Of a stretch of 64,000 bases of DNA, positions 35,952 through 48,048 are shown in pieces. Location: positions 21,091,589-21,155,588 of the forward strand of contig CM055100.1 of the NCBI GenBank assembly GCA_029204225.1. The letters run 5' to 3'. The position numbers and the translations under genes are program-made. Origin of the DNA: Diphasiastrum complanatum (taxonomy: Eukaryota; Streptophyta; Lycopodiopsida; Lycopodiales; Lycopodiaceae). A model generated the notes under the pieces. The model was given only the letters and a program-made list of their open reading frames with translations, did not search any database and was not told the origin of the DNA. Each line of letters begins with the position of its first letter. Within the stretch, counting starts at the first letter, position 1.

Positions 35952-36107
35952 ATAGTCCTTAAAGTATGCAGGAACATCATGGGCTGGATATTTGAGGGGG
36001 GCCTTGCCTTTATCTTGCCGAGATGGAGCTTTTTCGGGGACTGGTGTAGGGCTAGAGGCAATCTCAGGAACTTCCTAAACAATGGTGAGGTCACTTGGCA
36101 GTTGAAT

Positions 36108-37486
36108 TTAAAGTGGTTTTTTCATTTTCTCTTTCATAGTATGACCACGTGGTTGAGGTTTTGGTGGTGGAGAGACAGTTGGTATGTCACAGAGGATATC
36201 GTCATTAATTTGAAAGATAGTCTCCTCCTCACAGAGATCCCATGGATAGTGTGGGAGTTTGGGACGGTAGAATTTTATCTCAGGTCTTTCAATTGCAACC
36301 TTGGCAATGGATTCCACTTTGGAAGCATGTTGTGGATAGGTCTTCGGGGGAAGTGCTTCCATATAGTTGAGGATCTGAATATCAAAAATATATCTTCTGG
36401 GCAATTCTGAATTTGTAAGACGTTCTCGTCATCAATGAATAAATCGTCTGATTCATTAGTAGGTAGCCATGCAACATTTAGCAGCTCATCACGGTGTGGA
36501 AGAATATCAATAAAATTGATATTGATGATGGGTGTATCCAGATCAGGTAATTGGTCGTGATCGATCGGGTGTGGAGAGGTACAATTATCCTAATGCTGAG
36601 CACATTAATCGACATTCACACAATCAATGGTAGCTAGACTATGACTCCAGTTTATGACATCAGTAGATTTAACATAATGACCTTTTTTGTGGCTGGACTG
36701 GTATGGCTCAAATACTGAGTTGGTGGTTGAGGATCCCTTGTCATGGATGCATGCAGGTTTGAGTTTATCCATTGAGTCAATGGTGACAAGATTGTCACGA
36801 TCTCCAAGAATGACTCAGCCTTTGCTCTAGTCATGAACGACTCGTGCATTGGTGATCCACGGACAACCAAGTAGTAATTTATAAGAATAGCCATTATTGG
36901 GAATATCAAGTACTACAAGATCAGCAGAAAACTTGAGACCTCCTAGTTTGATCAACATGTGCGAAAGAAAATCGATAGGTCAGACCACACTTTGATCAGC
37001 CATCCGAAGCTGACAAGTAGGTTTGACTAGCTTCTCTCTCAAATTCCATTCCATCATGAGGGATGTGAAAATGATATTAACCCCGGAAACTCCATCGAGT
37101 ACTGCTAAAACTTCACCGGATTGATGATGGGTAGCTGGGATTTTGATGTTGCCTCGTTCACTGAGTGGATTGGTTAGATGTAAGGACATTTCAGGCAACT
37201 TGACAATAGTGGTGGTGGTATTGGATTGGATCTGTTGTTTCCATTGGCCAGCATGCTTCCAGAGTACATGGAAGGGAAGAGTGACATTGGCATGTAGTAA
37301 ATCTCTCCAAACTTCGGTAGGAGGAACAACCTGCGGTTGAGTTTTGTTGGGTGCAAGTGTAGGGGCTTGGCATTGCGTTTGTGCCCGAGTCAAGACCCAA
37401 GTAGGATGTGTTTCGGTTGGTAAGGTTTCTACTTGCACTGAACAGACAGGGGTGGCTGGCTTAGATCGGGATGGGCAGTCCTTCAT
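36108..37486 (-). pseudogene. Gypsy-D protease region
   Basis: Minus-strand frames 37486-36980, 36909-36652 and 36404-36108. The first contains MKDCPSRSK (end of a zinc knuckle) and an aspartic-protease-like segment where DTG would be expected; the sequence reads AVLDGVSGVNIIF, so the active-site motif is DGVSG and looks non-canonical. The last frame (NYMEALPPKTYPQHASKVES) joins the RT segment. Several stops. Confidence 0.65.
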
Positions 37487-38757
37487 GTGATGCTCAATAC
37501 CGCAATTTTCACAAGCTGGAGGAAAGCGGAGTTTATCTGGGCAGCGAATACTAGGATGTTTACCTGCACAGATAAAGCATTCTCATATTGCGGGTAGTTG
37601 ATGTGCGGCAAAGACATCTTGGTTCGGATTGTAAGCTTGGGCATTGGGATCCACCGGTTGAGAATTAGAATCATAGGTATAATAAACAACCGTTTCAGTA
37701 GAGTATTGTGGTTGAGTATTGTCTTCCACACAGTAGGTGGCTGGATCGATGGTATTTGGATCAAGATAATGGACAACGTTTTGTGGGGCAGGTTGGTTAA
37801 CAACAAACTGTTGACGTGGGGATGGGTATTGATTTGGTGCAGGTGGTCGTGGTTGGTAAACCCCTAGTCATGGCATAGGTTGTTGTGGTGGGTAAGGGTG
37901 GTAAGCTCGATAAATCGTGGGTTTGGTGGCTGCTGGGAAATGATTTTGCAGTTGAGGGCATTTATTAGCAGTGTGATGACATGAGTAGATTGGACACCAG
38001 ACATTTTCCCTTGCTGGAAAGGATTTCTCAACAATCTGTTTCATGGCGGTTTGGAAATCGGCAGTGAGTTTATCCATATGAGATTGTTGAGCTTTTTGCC
38101 AGGTTTCCATTTGATGTAGAAGTTCAGAAGACTGAGCAATATTATCAGACTTTGGATGATTAGGACGGTCTGGATTCTTAGATTTCTTTTCACGATGGTC
38201 AAAGTCATCGTCGGAACCTTCGTCTTCTTCACGGATAGCATCGGTCATCACATCTTTAAGTTGATCATAAACGTCAATGGTTTGAGTTCACGGCAGATGT
38301 TTTTAGGCAATCCAACTAAAAATAGTTTTATGGCCATTCGTTCAGTGATATTTTCATCAACACATTCTACTTTGAGACGTTTAAAACGCTCAATGTAGTT
38401 TCAAACAGACTCTTTGCGATGCATCTTGATATGAGTAATTTGAATGAACGGGCTCTGAGTCAGTTTAGATGGTTTGAAACACTTTATGAGAGCGTCTTTG
38501 AGGGTGGTCCAAGAAGCAAGATCAGGAGCTTCGAGATTCAAGTACCACTCCTTGGCGGTGCCATAGAGTACCATGGGAAATAGGTGAAGCTTTTCAGTTT
38601 CAGAGATATCTCCATAAAAACGGCATGCATTATCAAAGTCTTGAAGAAATCGAACTGGGTCAGATTTGCCATCGTACTTTGGTGCATCGATACGTGGAAT
38701 TTTTCGTTCTATTCATGGAGGAGTCGGATTAGAAGATTCAGCACAGTCACGAGACAT
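37487..38757 (-). pseudogene. Gypsy-D gag with zinc knuckles
   Basis: ATG at 38757 (MSRDCAESSNP), early TGA, then a retrotrans_gag core: VRFLQDFDNACRFYGD, LFPMVLYGTAKEWYLNLEAP, FIQITHIKMHRKESV, NYIERFKRLKVECVDENITE. A shift near 38290 is followed by DAIREEDEGSDDDFD and an interrupted zinc-binding part: NVWCPIYSCHHTANKCPQL (about 37995-37940) and, near 37590-37480, CFICAGKHPSIRC and CENCGIEHHMKDC. The two Cys/His clusters fit CCHC nucleocapsid knuckles. Confidence 0.82.
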
Positions 38758-39582
38758 GATGCAGAATACAGATGAGCAGGCCAGGACTGTACTTGGCAAA
38801 AAGGGCAGTTTGCTTGTAGAATGGATAGTGTAGGACAAAACCTGGTCTTTCTAGTGGTGATAGAATTTGCGGACAGGCTGGAGAGGCATATAAAGCTAAC
38901 TGTAATACTCGCGAATTCTGAAAAAGATTTTTGAATGTCAAAATAGCGATTTTTTTAGATTTTGTGGGAAAAAATTGCAGTTTCAGAATTCACGGGTAGG
39001 ACAGCAAAATCGTGCTCTTTGAGAACGAATTCTTAGGCTGGATGAAAAATTTTAACAGAGAGTTTTGATTGGCAGATAGGGAATATGGAAAAAAAATGTG
39101 ATTTTTTGACAATAAACGGGCAAAATCTGTGAGATAGAATTCGCGGAGCTGCTGGAGGACTGATCTTGATGAGATCTAGCCTCAATGAAGCCGGCGAATT
39201 CTAGGACAAGGATTTGCGTGAGAAATAAGGGATTTTGACAGTATATCAGGCTGTTTTCTCAAAATCTCAACGTGGCCAGAATTGGTGATAAAATGAAAAA
39301 TCAGGGTCTGTTAGTGCTGCAGACAAGCTGACGAATTCTGATATATCTTTTTGGTTGTGAAAAAGGTCACTTGGGTCACTTCTTTCGAAGAAAATGCCCA
39401 AGATGACTCTTTTGTTGCTTCCCCCCGGTTTGAGAAGTTGTTCTGTAGCTTGTGTAGGACCTAGAGAGATGACACATGCTGCTGTTTGTTGGTAGATAGA
39501 AACAAGCACACAAGCAAACATACAACATGGAAGCAAAAACAAAAGAAAAAGGAGAAGAAGCTAGGTAAAAAATACTTAAAAA
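38758..39582 (-). other. Gypsy-D untranslated leader
   Basis: Sequence between the 5' LTR and gag, about 0.8 kb. Open stretches here (38747-38941, 39267-39542) carry no recognised motif. Such long leaders are common in gypsy elements with a tRNA-Asp-type binding site. Confidence 0.5.
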
Positions 39583-39598
39583 GCGACAACGGCGCCAA
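39583..39598 (-). promoter_or_regulatory. Gypsy-D primer binding site
   Basis: Minus strand TTGGCGCCGTTGTCGC, adjoining the 5' LTR. It differs slightly from the tRNA-Asp-complementary consensus TGGCGCCGTTGCCGGGG. Confidence 0.75.
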
Positions 39599-40194
39599 TG
39601 TTGGAAGTATTTCTAGTGTGTGCGATGGCTAGATCTACTTACAGGTGTAGTATAGGGATGTAGAGATTCGTCCACTTTTTAAGTTTCTACCAAGTTTCTA
39701 GCAGAAATGTGAAAATAAGAAATAATGACGAAAGCACTAAGGCTTACCCAACTAGTGCTCAAAATGGAAATGAAACTATCTAAGGTGACAAATACAAACT
39801 CTTGCTAAGGCTTACCCAACTAGCAAGGTGATTAATCTAAATTCTACTTAACACCCAAAGGGTAATAAAATGATATTGTGGCTAATATTAAGTAAATAAG
39901 CAATAAAGAACATGCCACAATAAACCGATGAAAAGGATGCAAGAGGAGGCCCGAGCACCTTCCCTCAAGCTATGCACCTTTCCAAAGGGAACACAAATGA
40001 ATAGAATGATAATTCTCCAAAATAGAGAGCAAGATAGCTTAATCTCAAAAGTGTTGGTTACAATGCAAATACCTCTCCTTTTATGGCAAGGAGGGTCTTC
40101 CGATAAGTGTCTACTAACTTATGGGACTAATTTGTTTCTAGCCTTTCAAGAACTTCAAACTTAGGATTTTGAACTTCAAATTTCTTAACTTAGG
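39599..40194 (-). repeat. Gypsy-D 5' LTR, truncated
   Basis: Matches the first ~600 bp of 30485-31315 and stops abruptly where gypsy-E coding sequence begins. Confidence 0.88.
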
Positions 40195-40905
40195 ACAGCT
40201 TCATTGATAGTAAAAGTCTTGTTTTGCAATGTAACCTGGAAATCAGACTCAGACACTGTGTGAATAGAGTGAACAAACTCGGTGCTGATCTCTGATAACA
40301 CAATAGATGGGTCCACCTTAAGATTACCCAACCTGCAATATTGAAACAAGTCGGATTGAAGTATGGATTTTCCAATTGATGCTGGAGCTAGTGCTTGCAC
40401 TCGAATCCATTTTGTTCAATAAATTTGCAAGTTTGGTAGCAGAGTAATGGTGAGGGCGAGAGCAATTGAGCGATGGAGAGAGAAATCAAGTGAACATGAA
40501 AGAGTAAGAGTAAAAAGAAAGTGTAAGGTGAAAAATAGAAAGTAATAGTGTTAAACTCCTCTTTTCTGCATGGAGATTTGGATAGACTTTAGATGTTGTT
40601 GGCATATCAGTTGATGGTATAGAATTAGCAAATATTGGATCTTCTATAACTTTCTTTTGCTTCTGAGCTCTAGTAACCACCATCAAGTGTATACTTGGTT
40701 CAGGTTGAACTGCTGGTCTTTGCTTGATTGTAATCAAATTTACAGGAGCTATAACCGGTGGCAGTTTCGATCTTCCTGGACACTCCTTGTAGAAATGCTC
40801 ATAACCACAGTCACTACAGAATGGTACAATTTTGTCTTTGTTTGGACATTCTGCAACTCTGTGATTTTCTCCAATACAAAGCATCCAAGCGGTGCTCTGG
40901 TCCAA
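40195..40905 (-). pseudogene. Gypsy-E zinc knuckles and protease region
   Basis: Frame 40905-40486 holds a zinc-knuckle pair: CIGENHRVAEC (first Cys mutated or outside the frame) and CSDCGYEHFYKECPGRSK, equal in position to the gypsy-D knuckles. Downstream, 40400-40195 (VDPSIVLSEISTEF...SESDFQVTLQNKTFTI) reads like the region before a protease and stops at the junction. Confidence 0.65.
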
Positions 40906-41068
40906 TTTCTAGATGCTTGTTGTTGTGCAGCAGCATAGATAGCATATTGGTATGAAGGACCACTCTCATGATCATTACTGTAGTTTCATTGCTCGTTACT
41001 CTGTAAGGTTCTGGTTTCATCAGATTAGCAGGAGGCGCAGGTTGTGTTGGTGGAGCTGGTAAAGCTAG

Positions 41069-42097
41069 TCACTCCGGATACCTAAGAGCAAATTGACGAG
41101 GTTTGGCTAAAGGATCCTTTCCGTAATGGGGTTCTCGATATCCCATCTGGGCATGTCGTTGCTGGATAATCCGAGGATTAAAGTGGCAACAAGTAGCCTC
41201 ATGATCAAGTGAATTGCACAGATGGCAAATACTGGTTTCTATTCGTTTTTTCAATTGTGGACATTCGTTTAATGTGTGATTGCCTGTACAAATGGAACAC
41301 CAGATATTTTTTCTAGTAGGAAAAGACTTAGCAAACTTCTCAGGTTCTTTGTTTGCTTTTCCATGGAAATCTTCCAAGGCTTTGATTTTCCATGGAAATC
41401 TTTTCCATCTGCATCTGTTGGCTCTTTCCAAGTTTTTCGAACTTGTTGAGCATAATGTCTATTGTAGCATGGATATTCGTTGATGCGATAGTGGTGGATG
41501 TCATAGTGGTCTGCCCTGCTGTATAAGACAACAAACCAATATTCGGTTCATCATCTGAATCTTTGTCCTCCTCTCGTATCGCATCATCCATAGCATTTTG
41601 CAAAGTTGCATACTCATTATGGCATTCCAGCTCACGTCTAATCCTTTTAGATAGACCTATCAAAAACCACATAATCATGGCATTTTTGTTAATCAGCTCA
41701 GGTACGCACTTTGATCTGAGGCTTTTAATCCATTCAATGTAATCTTGTACCATTTTCGGCTTTCCCATTTTAATTTTACTTAAAAGTAGAAAATGATCTT
41801 CCATGAACTTTCGAAGTTTGAACCGTGTGATAAGGGCTCATTTGACAGTTTTCCAATCTATACGCTCAGTTTCATCTTGATTATTATACCAATCATGTGC
41901 TGCACTCGTTAAGGCCATTGGAAATAGCTTAAGTTTATCTTGAGAAAAAACTTCACCATAGACTTCAGAAGATTCTGCATAAATTTGGAGAAATCTGACG
42001 GGATCAGATAATCCATTGTACTTGAGTAGTCCAATTGAGGTGATCTTCTAACAATGATTGGATTGACTTCTTGGGGAGCAGCTCCAAGAGCAGCCAT
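41069..42097 (-). pseudogene. Gypsy-E gag
   Basis: ATG at 42097 (MAALGAAPQEVNP), shift near 42050, then gag core in frame 41804-41340: HFLLLSKIKMGKPKMVQDYI, WIKSLRSKCVPELI, IMWFLIGLSKRIRRELECHN and DAIREEDKDSDDEPN, the last shared with gypsy-D. Frame 41431-41069 adds NIWCSICTGNHTLNECPQL and CHLCNSLDHEATCCHF, the zinc-binding part. Confidence 0.8.
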
Positions 42098-43740
42098 TTT
42101 TGCAAATTAAATCAATCAGACAATGAGATTGGATCTAGATTTTCAATCAGAATCTATCTTAGTTTAGATTTGTATAATTGTTTTTGCTTGTCAATAATCA
42201 GATTTTTGTTTTGGAAAAAGATCTATGATCAAGCGATCGACGCATCTAAGAATGATGAATTCTCATAATCAGAATCAAGTTATAACAGAATTGTTCAAAC
42301 ATTTGACAGAGGCTTGATCTGGAGAATCAAAACCTAAAAATAGTACTAGCGAATGTTTCATGGGCGAAGGTTGACTCGGCGAAGGTTCTTTAGTGCTTTT
42401 TTAAATAAAAAATCTCTGATCAAATTTTTTCTAACAAATTTGGTAAAACTAACCTTCCCCGAACTCTCAGATAGTGAATCTGACTCAGATAATGCTAGGG
42501 TAAAATTGGTGAAGGTTCGTCATGCACAACAATTTGGTTTTTGTAGTTTGATAAGGGTAAAAATAGGAATTTTCTAGATTTTGACAAAATTAAAGTTCGT
42601 CGAACTCAAAAATGGTAAATTATTATAAATAGAATTCTTAGAAGCTTCGGTGAAGGTTTTGGCGAAGGTTACAAATGTAATACTGTTATTTTTGCAAAAA
42701 AGTCACTTTTCTTGACAAAATTTGAACAATATGACAAAATAGTAAGTCAGACTGACATAGATTTTGGTGAAGGTTCTTTCTGGAAACTAAAAATATTGTA
42801 GAAAGATGTTAAACTCTTCACAAAAATTTACCCATTTCTAGATGAATAGTCACTTTGGCCTTTTATTTTTAGAATTAACGTTCGCCGATCTGGCAGTAGA
42901 TAGATCTAGATCACACCTATGCATAGTGATTCGGACGAACATTTTTTAAAAAATATTTTTTAGAGTTTAGGGTGTTTCTTGGTGTTTTCTAATGTTTTTG
43001 AAAATCTGCTAGGAAAGAATATTTGCCCTTCAAACTAAAGGTTCTTTGATCAAAACCGAAGGTGCGTGCAACTCGGCGAACATTTTTTGAAAAAGGGTAC
43101 AAAGTTACCAGCTCTGATGTCAATTTTTTTTTCTCCTTTTGACCAAGATATGGTAGATTTGATCGATTTTTGTGGTTTTTCTTGATTTCTTAGATCCAGA
43201 TGGATCTTAAGAATAGTGATCTGAATAGCTTTCCCTGTTCAATAATCAAATTAGATTTCAAACAAGAAAATCCACCCAAATCAGGAAAAATCACTTCCAA
43301 ACTAGCCCTAAAATGCAAGCATGAGAGATGGAGGAAAAGAGATAGAGAGCAAGGACAAACACAAATCCATTCCATAAGAGAACCAATCTGCTTGTAATGA
43401 AATGAGGATATGAACATGATTTCCAAACTCGAGTTTGGCACTATTTATATCTCCCTAACTATTCAAACTTAAAAAAGAGTGAGAATCCATTTAAATTTGG
43501 AGGGAACCAATTTGAATGAATTTTAGTGAGAACCCCAACTTTATTCACTAACTTGACATTTAGGCCTGTGACATTAAAAGTCCCACAAAAATGCCTAAAG
43601 TCCTTTTATTAACTTGTAACTATCAAATCTCTATGTGATCATCGGATTGGACTTACACACGCAGGGTGCCAAATCCCTCTCACTTATTAACTAGGCTTAG
43701 GGTTGCCTCGGGATCCGCAAATCCTCCAATAGACATGCAC

Positions 43741-44962
43741 ATCCAGGACAGCATGATGTAATTGTTCCATCATTCAGATGAGATGACCAGCAACATCAAA
43801 ATGTTGGCCGAAAAGGTTGAATAGTTGGAGGAAGAGAATAAGCTGTTGATAGAACAAAATCGCTCTCTGGGCCGTATGCTTTAGCAATCAAATCAGGAAG
43901 CCCAGGCTTTTCAAGACAGCAATAAGACACTCTAGGCCAAATCTACAAAGATGCAGAAAAATTTTTAATTCTTTAACCTCCGAGCTCAATAAGGTCAAGG
44001 TAGAAAAGATTACTCTATAGACCACACTTCAAGCGGAGACTACAAGGAGAATAAAGGTAGAATCTATCTTGCAGCTATGCAGCAGCTCTGGATCAATCCA
44101 GATTGATCCTCTGAAGCTATAGTCTCTCCAGGACCAGATGCTCAAAATTTTTTGATTCGAGTTCCTTCTTCCGATTGAAAACGAGAAGATGCTAGTCAAA
44201 GAAGAACTCACTGAGCTGAAGGAACTGTCCGCTGAGACTAATATCTGCTCCGAGCCAGATGCACATGAGGAGTATTTGTAGGCTCTGGAGAAGATTGAAG
44301 TGATGGCGAAGTAGCTCCAAGCAACCCAAAATTTTACGGGGGTAGCTGACCATATGGAGTATGCAGAGGCTTGTATAAAAATTTCTGACCTATAGAAGGA
44401 GGTAGTAGACCTCAAACAGTAGCTCGAAGACCAGAAGCTTGCTGCTGAAATCCACAAACCAGACGTCATAGAAACACAACCTAAGACAAAATGATCGAAG
44501 AGAAATCAATCGAAGTTATGTGCTGAACACTTTCAAATTTTTTCTGAATGATTCTAGAAGTGGAGTCCTTGCCATTTAAATATCAAATTACAATGGCGTG
44601 TCAATTATTTGATGCTACCAGGCTTAATAGGCATGGCATTTGAGGACTGGCAGACGGAATGAGAAAAGGAGGATTTCTTCTAGTTATGGGACTAGCTTAG
44701 CATAGAGCAAAAGGGTTGTCTATGCTAGGCCATAATCCAAGAAAAATTCAAAGTTTCGCCATTTTGATCAGTGGAATTGTACATAAGCTCAACATTTTTG
44801 TATGTGCTGGAGTACATCCGGATGAAGGAGTACCAATTTTTAAAGCATAGCGACTCGAAACGAAAATTTTGGAGAAAGCATGCAGAGTTCAAGTTATATT
44901 TACCAGAAGGTCGGGCGAACATTGAAGACAGCTATTTTGTGAAAATTAAGCACAACTTATAG
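43741..44962 (+). pseudogene. Host element 3' coiled-coil ORF, decayed
   Basis: Reading + strand from 43741, one frame to a +1 shift near 43966 and then a single frame to 44962 encodes about 400 residues interrupted only by stops: TAG at 43822, 43882, 43933, 44018, 44120, 44279, 44312, 44393, 44420, 44555, 44681, 44693, 44726 and 44960; TGA at 44153, 44492, 44549, 44660 and 44765; TAA at 43759. The first 250 residues are rich in Glu, Lys, Leu and Gln with heptad-like spacing (KVE then LEEENKLLIEQNRSL), suggesting a coiled coil. The rest (MAFEDWQTE, IIQEKFKVSPF, LYISSTFLYVLEYIRMKEYQ) is vaguely gag-like but unassigned. It ends about 175 bp before the polypurine tract of the host element. Confidence 0.6.
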
Positions 44963-45135
44963 GATAGAGTGAAATCACGCGAATATAAATCTTTCTGTAC
45001 ATATACTTACTGGCAATTTGGCACTTTTGCATCCAAGACACTATTTTTTGTTCAGAACTTATTGTAATATTCTTTTATCAAGAATGAATAAACCTCAAAA
45101 CGAAGATTACCTTTTCATGAGGATGTTTCACATTT

Positions 45136-45146
45136 GAGGAGGGGGA
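45136..45146 (+). promoter_or_regulatory. Host element polypurine tract
   Basis: GAGGAGGGGGA two bases before the right LTR; the expected plus-strand primer of reverse transcription. Confidence 0.85.
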
Positions 45147-45148
45147 TA

Positions 45149-46394
45149 CGTGATACCACATATTTGCTAAATAATGAATATCTTCTCAAATATGGCAATT
45201 TATACTTGGAAATGAAGATATGCGCTGGACAAATGTATATTATGAAGAGGCCTATATCATTTTTTGGGATATAAATGTGAAAGACCTGACTTCTATTAAA
45301 GGACAAGACATCCTGAACTGAATCGACGCCTGGAACACGAAGCAACTAGATTTGTATCATCACTTCAAACTAGAGTAAATTAAACTCTTAGTGAGAGTTG
45401 CCTTCAATGGTGTAATTTACATTTACTTGTAACCTATTTATTAACTAGAGTTAGTAAATGGAGCGACACACCAGGAATCTCAAGACGTGTGTTTGCTCAC
45501 TCCATAGGTAATATAAATGAAGATATGCCTCATTCTCACACCACCAAGAGAAAGAGAGAGTTCCTGTATTATGAGATTAAAGAAGTGAATAGAGCGTTGA
45601 AGGTTGTTTCCCTTGATTTTTGTTCTCTGCATTGTTGAGTGTGAGTGATTTCAAATCTACTAGCAATCTCATATGCATTACTTAAATCAGTCTTTGGTCA
45701 GACTGTTTAATAGTTCATTACAGTCATTTGTTGTATTTCCGTAAAAGTTGATCTAAAGAACTGTCTTTAAACTAACTTACCCGTCTGCACGAATACTTTG
45801 TGTTCGGCACCCGAGTAAAGTATCCCTTGGTGTAGTTTTCCACAGTCACTGATAGTTTGTGTGCATGTGAAATGCTAGTCTTTGCCTGAGGAATTGAGTT
45901 ATTGATCTGTATTTATGTTGGCAATGAAGATAGTTGTTTCTAACATATTTGCGAACTATTTGAGTTCTTTAACCGTGACTGGACTTTAGTTGTTGAGGAC
46001 TTCTGTCTAGAACACATCAATTCATGAATAAGATTAACTATTCGTCTGTTTGTACACGTCTACATCGAACATAACACAAATCCCTACTGACAACTTAATC
46101 AGTCAGAGTGTAATTCATTCGAGCTACTCTGATAACATTTCATTTGTAGAATGCTTTTCATTCGGTTTGATAGAGGAAGATTGTTGTTTGGAATTCATTG
46201 TCGACACACACCCATGACAAAAGTATTACTGGTTACTTATAAAATGTCTGTTGACAACCAGATTAACACTCGACTCCATTTCATTCGAAATAAGTTAGGA
46301 CTGTACCAATTTAACAACTTTTAAGTGCTATCTCCTTGGGAAACGACATAAATACTACACATATCTAGCAATTCTTTGTTGGTATGTTACGACA
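45149..46394 (+). repeat. Host element right (3') LTR, 1246 bp
   Basis: Partner of 10895-12135; starts CGTGATACC (first base changed from T) and ends ACGACA, followed by ATCTC. Confidence 0.9.
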
Positions 46395-46399
46395 ATCTC
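46395..46399. repeat. Target-site duplication, right copy
   Basis: ATCTC, the counterpart of ATCTT at 10890-10894. Confidence 0.8.
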
Positions 46400-47487
46400 A
46401 AAAGGTGTTTTTCATCCAATATAGCACTCGGTCACCTATTGTATAGAAAGTTAGCACATAACAAGGCTTGATCCCAAAATGGTTTAGGAAGATTGGCACT
46501 TAACCTCATAGCTTTGACACCTTTGCATAAGGTCATATTCTTCCTCTCAGCCACTCCTTTTTGTTGTGGTGTCCTTGGACTTGTGTACTCCCTCTTGAAC
46601 CCATGCTCATCACAAAAGGCTTTGAATTTGGTTGAGATATACTCACCACCATTTTCACTCCTCAAGCACTTGATCCTTGTATAAAATTGCTTTTCCCTTG
46701 TACTCTTGAATTTCACAAAGACATCATAAACTTCATCCTTGCTCTTTAGTAGATAGACCCAACAAAATCTACTAAAATCATCAATAAAGGTGATATACAT
46801 CTTAGCTCCTCCATTGCTTTGAAAAGGCTTTGTAGATCTAGATGTAGATCTATTATAAGGTAGTCTATGTGACTTTGACAAATCACAAGACTCACAAACA
46901 TGATTGATGCTAGTTAAGGAACTTGGAAGACCAATCACAACTTGCAAATGCTTTGAAGTTGAGATGTCCCATCCTCTTATGCCAAACCTCTTGCAGAGAG
47001 TTTGCTCACCTGCCACACATCCAACTTGGTTAGCAATAACACAAGCATCTAGTTTGAATAACTTCCCTTGCCTTTTACCTTTTGCAATCAAGACATCCTT
47101 TCTTTTGATCATACAAGCATATCCATCAAACTCCACTTTAAGACCCTTGCTTAGCAATTGACTCACACTAGGTAGGTTCTTAGTAATAGTAGGTATGAAC
47201 AAAACATCCTTCAAATGAACATTCCTATTTATAGAGAGAGAAATAAGAATTGTGCCAATCCCTTTGATTGCACACTCACCATTATTGGTCGTGTAGATCA
47301 CCCTCTTGTCATCTCCATATGCCAATAAAGGAGTGAAATATGCCTTGTAAAAACTAATGTGTGAGCTTGCTCCACTATCAATCCACCATGGATCAATATC
47401 TCTAACAATAGAACTCAAACATGACAATGCTTGACATAGGGGAAGGCTCTCATATGGGGGCCTTCCCCCTATACTTTTGAGCATCAA
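46400..47487 (-). pseudogene. Copia-A polyprotein, protease-integrase half
   Basis: Minus-strand frame with, in order, the aspartic protease region (WWIDSGASSHISFY with intact DSGA), GAG-pre-integrase with the HxxxH/CxxC finger partly altered (INHVCESCDLSK) and the integrase core: TFIDDFSRFCWVYL, IKCLRSENGGEYIS (the usual Asp of DNGGEY is Glu) and TPQQKGVAERKN with its catalytic Glu. It ends in LLCANFLYNR, then a stop and shift, and the copia reading resumes at 10894 beyond the inserted host element. The first eight codons at 47487-47465 belong to a repeat that is also found at 47856, so the true copia sequence starts slightly later. gag is missing. Confidence 0.9.
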
Positions 47488-48048
47488 TATAGTTTAGATT
47501 GCAAAACCCCTATTATTTAGCCACATTTGGATATCAACAATATATAAAACGATTAATTTGGAGCAAGTATTTGATAATCTAAGATGCACCAATTAGTACT
47601 TTGGCTAGTATTGAAAATTTTGGTAGTCAGTAGTAGTTCATGGTATATCTAACCTTATTGAAGCACCAATGCAACAAAGAGTAGAAGGAAATTAAGCAAG
47701 CATAGAAGGGAACTCATGGGGAAGCAAAAAGTTGGGAGTGGTTGTGACACCAGCGTGTGATAGTCGGGACAACATATGCAAGAGTATGAAAATAAGCATT
47801 GAATTCTCAAACTTTACTAAAAATAATAAAAAAAATTCTTTCAATTTTCCAAAAGTTCCCTTATACTTTTGAGCATCAATATAGTTTAGATTGCAAAATC
47901 TCTATTATTTAGCCACATTCAGATATTTACAATAAAAATGTTAATCTGGAGCATATATTTAATAACCTAGTGTGTGCCAACCATCAATGTGGCTAGTATT
48001 GAAAAATTTGATGATCAATAGTTCATGGTTTATCTAACCTTATTGATA
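47467..48048. repeat. Direct repeat pair of about 190 bp
   Basis: 47467-47655 and 47856-48048 are diverged direct copies. Both begin CTTATACTTTTGAGCATC, or a near-identical variant, and end CTAACCTTATTG, with about 200 bp between. No coding content was found here or in the 250 bp after it. Confidence 0.8.

Larger units (their letters stand above)
30485..40194 (-). mobile_element. Gypsy-D, Ty3/gypsy element with extra 3' ORF
   Basis: LTRs 30485-31315 (3', complete) and 39599 to about 40194 (5', truncated by roughly 235 bp). Purine tract AAGGAGGGGGA on the minus strand next to 31315; binding site complementary to 39583-39598. Minus-strand order: gag, zinc knuckles, protease region, RT, RNase H, integrase, extra ORF. 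It is inserted in the host element pol after TTAAC (30480-30484). The duplicated target cannot be tested because the other end is lost. Multiple stops and shifts: inactive. Confidence 0.9.
40195..43730 (-). mobile_element. Gypsy-E remnant, related to gypsy-D
   Basis: Minus-strand gag and protease-region remains (40195-42097) with a leader of about 1 kb and a mutated binding site near 43104-43123 (minus strand TTGACATCAGAGCTGG, versus TGGTATCAGAGC). The leader repeats GGCGAAGGTT-like motifs. An LTR probably follows to about 43730, but no second LTR is present. Pol is missing beyond 40195, where the truncated gypsy-D LTR abuts. Confidence 0.65.

Noticed and set aside
43741-44962. Reassigned TAG codon (alternative genetic code or readthrough)
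   Set aside because: TAG, TGA and TAA are all present in the decayed frame together with a frame shift, and the intact GRXS17 gene has no in-frame TAG. Deamination is simpler.
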